In this document: positions 11,082 through 12,385 of the stretch, in pieces
Numbering within the stretch: the stretch's first letter is position 1
Layout of the letters: each line of letters begins with the position of its first letter
Notes under the pieces: model-generated
What the model was told of the DNA's origin: nothing
Database searches by the model: none
Seen by the model: the letters and a program-made list of their open reading frames with translations, nothing else
DNA from: Pirellulales bacterium
Lineage (GTDB): Bacteria > Planctomycetota > Planctomycetia > Pirellulales > Thermoguttaceae
NCBI GenBank assembly: GCA_030642635.1
Contig: DAOWNK010000073.1
Location: forward strand, 1 to 12,385
Direction of reading: 5' to 3'
DNA length: 12,385 nt
Position numbers and translations under genes: made by a program

Positions 11082-12385
11082 ATGCCCGATCTGATCGCAC
11101 AAGGCGCCGAAGCTCAACAGCGGTGGCGTAGAACACTGCCGCCGGATCGGCCGGTGGTGCTGGGTCGCTCCGGCGGAGCGTGGGCGACGCCCTGGGACCG
11201 GCACGTCTCCCGACGGCACGTCCGCTTGCAACCGGCCGGCGACCGGCTCGAAGTCGTCCGGCTGCCCGAGACCAAAAACCCAGTCTTCTTCAACGGCAAG
11301 CAGTCCGAGCGGTTTACCCTTCAGCCGGGCGAGCATTTCGTTATCGGCCGGACCACTTTCACATTGTCCGACCAGCGTGTTGAGATCACCGCCGAGATGC
11401 CCGAGCCGGTCCGACGGCAGTCGTTCAGCACGAAGTATCTGCGTGGCGTGCGGTTCCGCAACCCAGACCGTCGCATCGAAGTGCTAAGCCGGTTGCCGGA
11501 GGTTATTTCCGGGGCAACCGGCGACGCCGAGTTGTTTGTCCGGCTGGTCAGCATGATACTTGCCGGCGTGCCGCGTGCCGGCGCCGCGGCTGTAGTCGCA
11601 GTGGAAGACGCCTCGGACAATGCCGCACGGCAAGATGAGCACCCGTCGCCGGTCAGTGTGTTGCACTGGGACCAACGCACTGCGCTGGGCAACGACTTCG
11701 AGCCAAGTGAGAGTCTCATCCGCGAGTCGATCCGGTTGGGCGAGAGCATTTTGCACGTGTGGCGCGGTGTCGAGGACGCCGCCGGGCAGAAATTCACCGA
11801 AAGCGACCTGTTCGATTGGGCCTTTTGCACTCCGGTGCCGGAAAAATCGTGTGCCGGCCGGGCGCTCTACGTGGCCGGACGGTTCGGTGAGGATGTCTCG
11901 GATGCAACACAGCCGTCCGATCCGACCGATCTGTGCGAGGACGTAAAGTTCACCGAGTTGGTGGCCGCGATGCTTGGCTCCCTACAGCGGATGCGGCTGC
12001 TGGAACGTCGACACGCCACGCTCAGCCAGTTCTTCTCGCCCGTGGTGCTCGACACCTTGGCGGTCGATGACCCCGAGCAGGTGTTGGCGCCGCGAGAGAC
12101 CGAGGTTTCGGTGTTGTTTTGCGATCTGCGTGGTTTTTCACGCGAGTCGCAGCGCGGCGCCGACGATTTGCTCGGGCTTTTGCACCGGGGGAGCAGGGCG
12201 CTGGGCGGAACTACCCGGCACATCCGCAACCAGGGCGGCGTGGTGGGTGATTTTCACGGCGACGCGGCCATGGGCTTTTGGGGATGGCCGCTGCCGCAGG
12301 ACGACACTGTAACCGGTGCAGTCCGCGCGGCGCTGGCAGTTCGGGCGGACTTCGAAACCATCGCCCGACGGGCTGGCATCGGCAT
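11082..12385 (+). CDS. FHA-GAF-class III adenylate/guanylate cyclase (3' end beyond the window)
   Basis: The open frame runs to the window edge, giving 434 codons without a stop. Residues about 23-97 form an FHA domain (LGRS 27-30, VSRRH 42-46, FNG 70-72, VIGRT), which binds phosphothreonine peptides. Residues about 135-270 look like a GAF-type sensor (weak). A helical linker (290-320) leads to a class III cyclase homology domain: SVLFCDLRGFSRES (343-356) with metal Asp348, and GGVVGDFHGDAAMGFWG (385-401) with the second metal Asp394. The position four residues before Asp394, where adenylate cyclases have the adenine-specifying Lys, is Asp390. The protein probably makes a cyclic nucleotide in response to phosphorylation signals, but specificity or activity is uncertain. 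The gene starts 30 nt after comM. A TGA at 11049-11051 (the comM stop) blocks any longer in-frame start. Confidence 0.88.
   Translation, partial: MPDLIAQGAEAQQRWRRTLPPDRPVVLGRSGGAWATPWDRHVSRRHVRLQPAGDRLEVVRLPETKNPVFFNGKQSERFTLQPGEHFVIGRTTFTLSDQRVEITAEMPEPVRRQSFSTKYLRGVRFRNPDRRIEVLSRLPEVISGATGDAELFVRLVSMILAGVPRAGAAAVVAVEDASDNAARQDEHPSPVSVLHWDQRTALGNDFEPSESLIRESIRLGESILHVWRGVEDAAGQKFTESDLFDWAFCTPVPEKSCAGRALYVAGRFGEDVSDATQPSDPTDLCEDVKFTELVAAMLGSLQRMRLLERRHATLSQFFSPVVLDTLAVDDPEQVLAPRETEVSVLFCDLRGFSRESQRGADDLLGLLHRGSRALGGTTRHIRNQGGVVGDFHGDAAMGFWGWPLPQDDTVTGAVRAALAVRADFETIARRAGIG

Noticed and set aside
1..12385. CRISPR arrays, tRNA or rRNA genes, transposases
   Set aside because: I saw no regularly spaced direct repeats, tRNA-like cloverleaf or rRNA sequence, and no transposase or integrase reading frame. 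The palindromes are isolated, not arrayed.

Overview
The window looks like a chromosomal segment of a planctomycete (Planctomycetota, PVC superphylum). The evidence is a PVM-type bacterial microcompartment (BMC) operon, a Tat-exported Gfo/Idh/MocA oxidoreductase, a leucine-rich-repeat lipoprotein of the '(G)LEHLKGLTNL' style, an FHA-GAF-cyclase fusion, and many short palindromic repeats between genes. I cannot assign it more finely than the phylum.

Region 1 (10-5510, + strand) is a compact operon: BMC-H shell hexamer protein, divergent acetate kinase, BMC-P pentamer protein 1, CoA-acylating aldehyde dehydrogenase, BMC-P 2, a two-part RpiB-like protein of unknown role, BMC-P 3, and a class II (zinc) aldolase. 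Several junctions overlap or are a few bases apart (ackA/BMC-P1 4 nt; BMC-P2/RpiB-like overlap ATGA; BMC-P3/aldolase 7-nt overlap). In known PVM compartments the aldolase cleaves L-fuculose-1-phosphate or L-rhamnulose-1-phosphate to DHAP plus lactaldehyde. The aldehyde is enclosed and oxidised to an acyl-CoA, and the acyl group passes through PduL and acetate kinase to give ATP. PduL, the second BMC-H and the alcohol/lactaldehyde reductase are not in the window; the operon runs in from the left edge, so some may lie upstream. Three cargo proteins carry a short amphipathic helix that resembles an encapsulation peptide.

Region 2 (5511-7420) holds a long perfect REP-like hairpin, a good rho-independent terminator for the minus strand, a minus-strand Tat-exported Gfo/Idh oxidoreductase, and about 440 bp of gene-free DNA rich in palindromes, including a perfect 29-bp inverted repeat.

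Region 3 (7421-9303) holds an LRR lipoprotein (+) that converges on a small HD-domain protein (-), with a palindromic repeat of the same family as the one upstream of ackA between them.

Region 4 (9304-12385) holds a G-rich inverted repeat with quadruplex potential, a ComM/YifB Mg-chelatase-like ATPase, and a downstream FHA-GAF-class III nucleotide cyclase. The cyclase runs off the right edge, has its own extended -10 promoter, and lacks the usual substrate-specifying lysine.

The most unusual items are the RpiB-like compartment protein that has lost its catalytic motif, the acetate kinase with two catalytic-site substitutions, and four or five unrelated palindromic repeat families packed into 12 kb.
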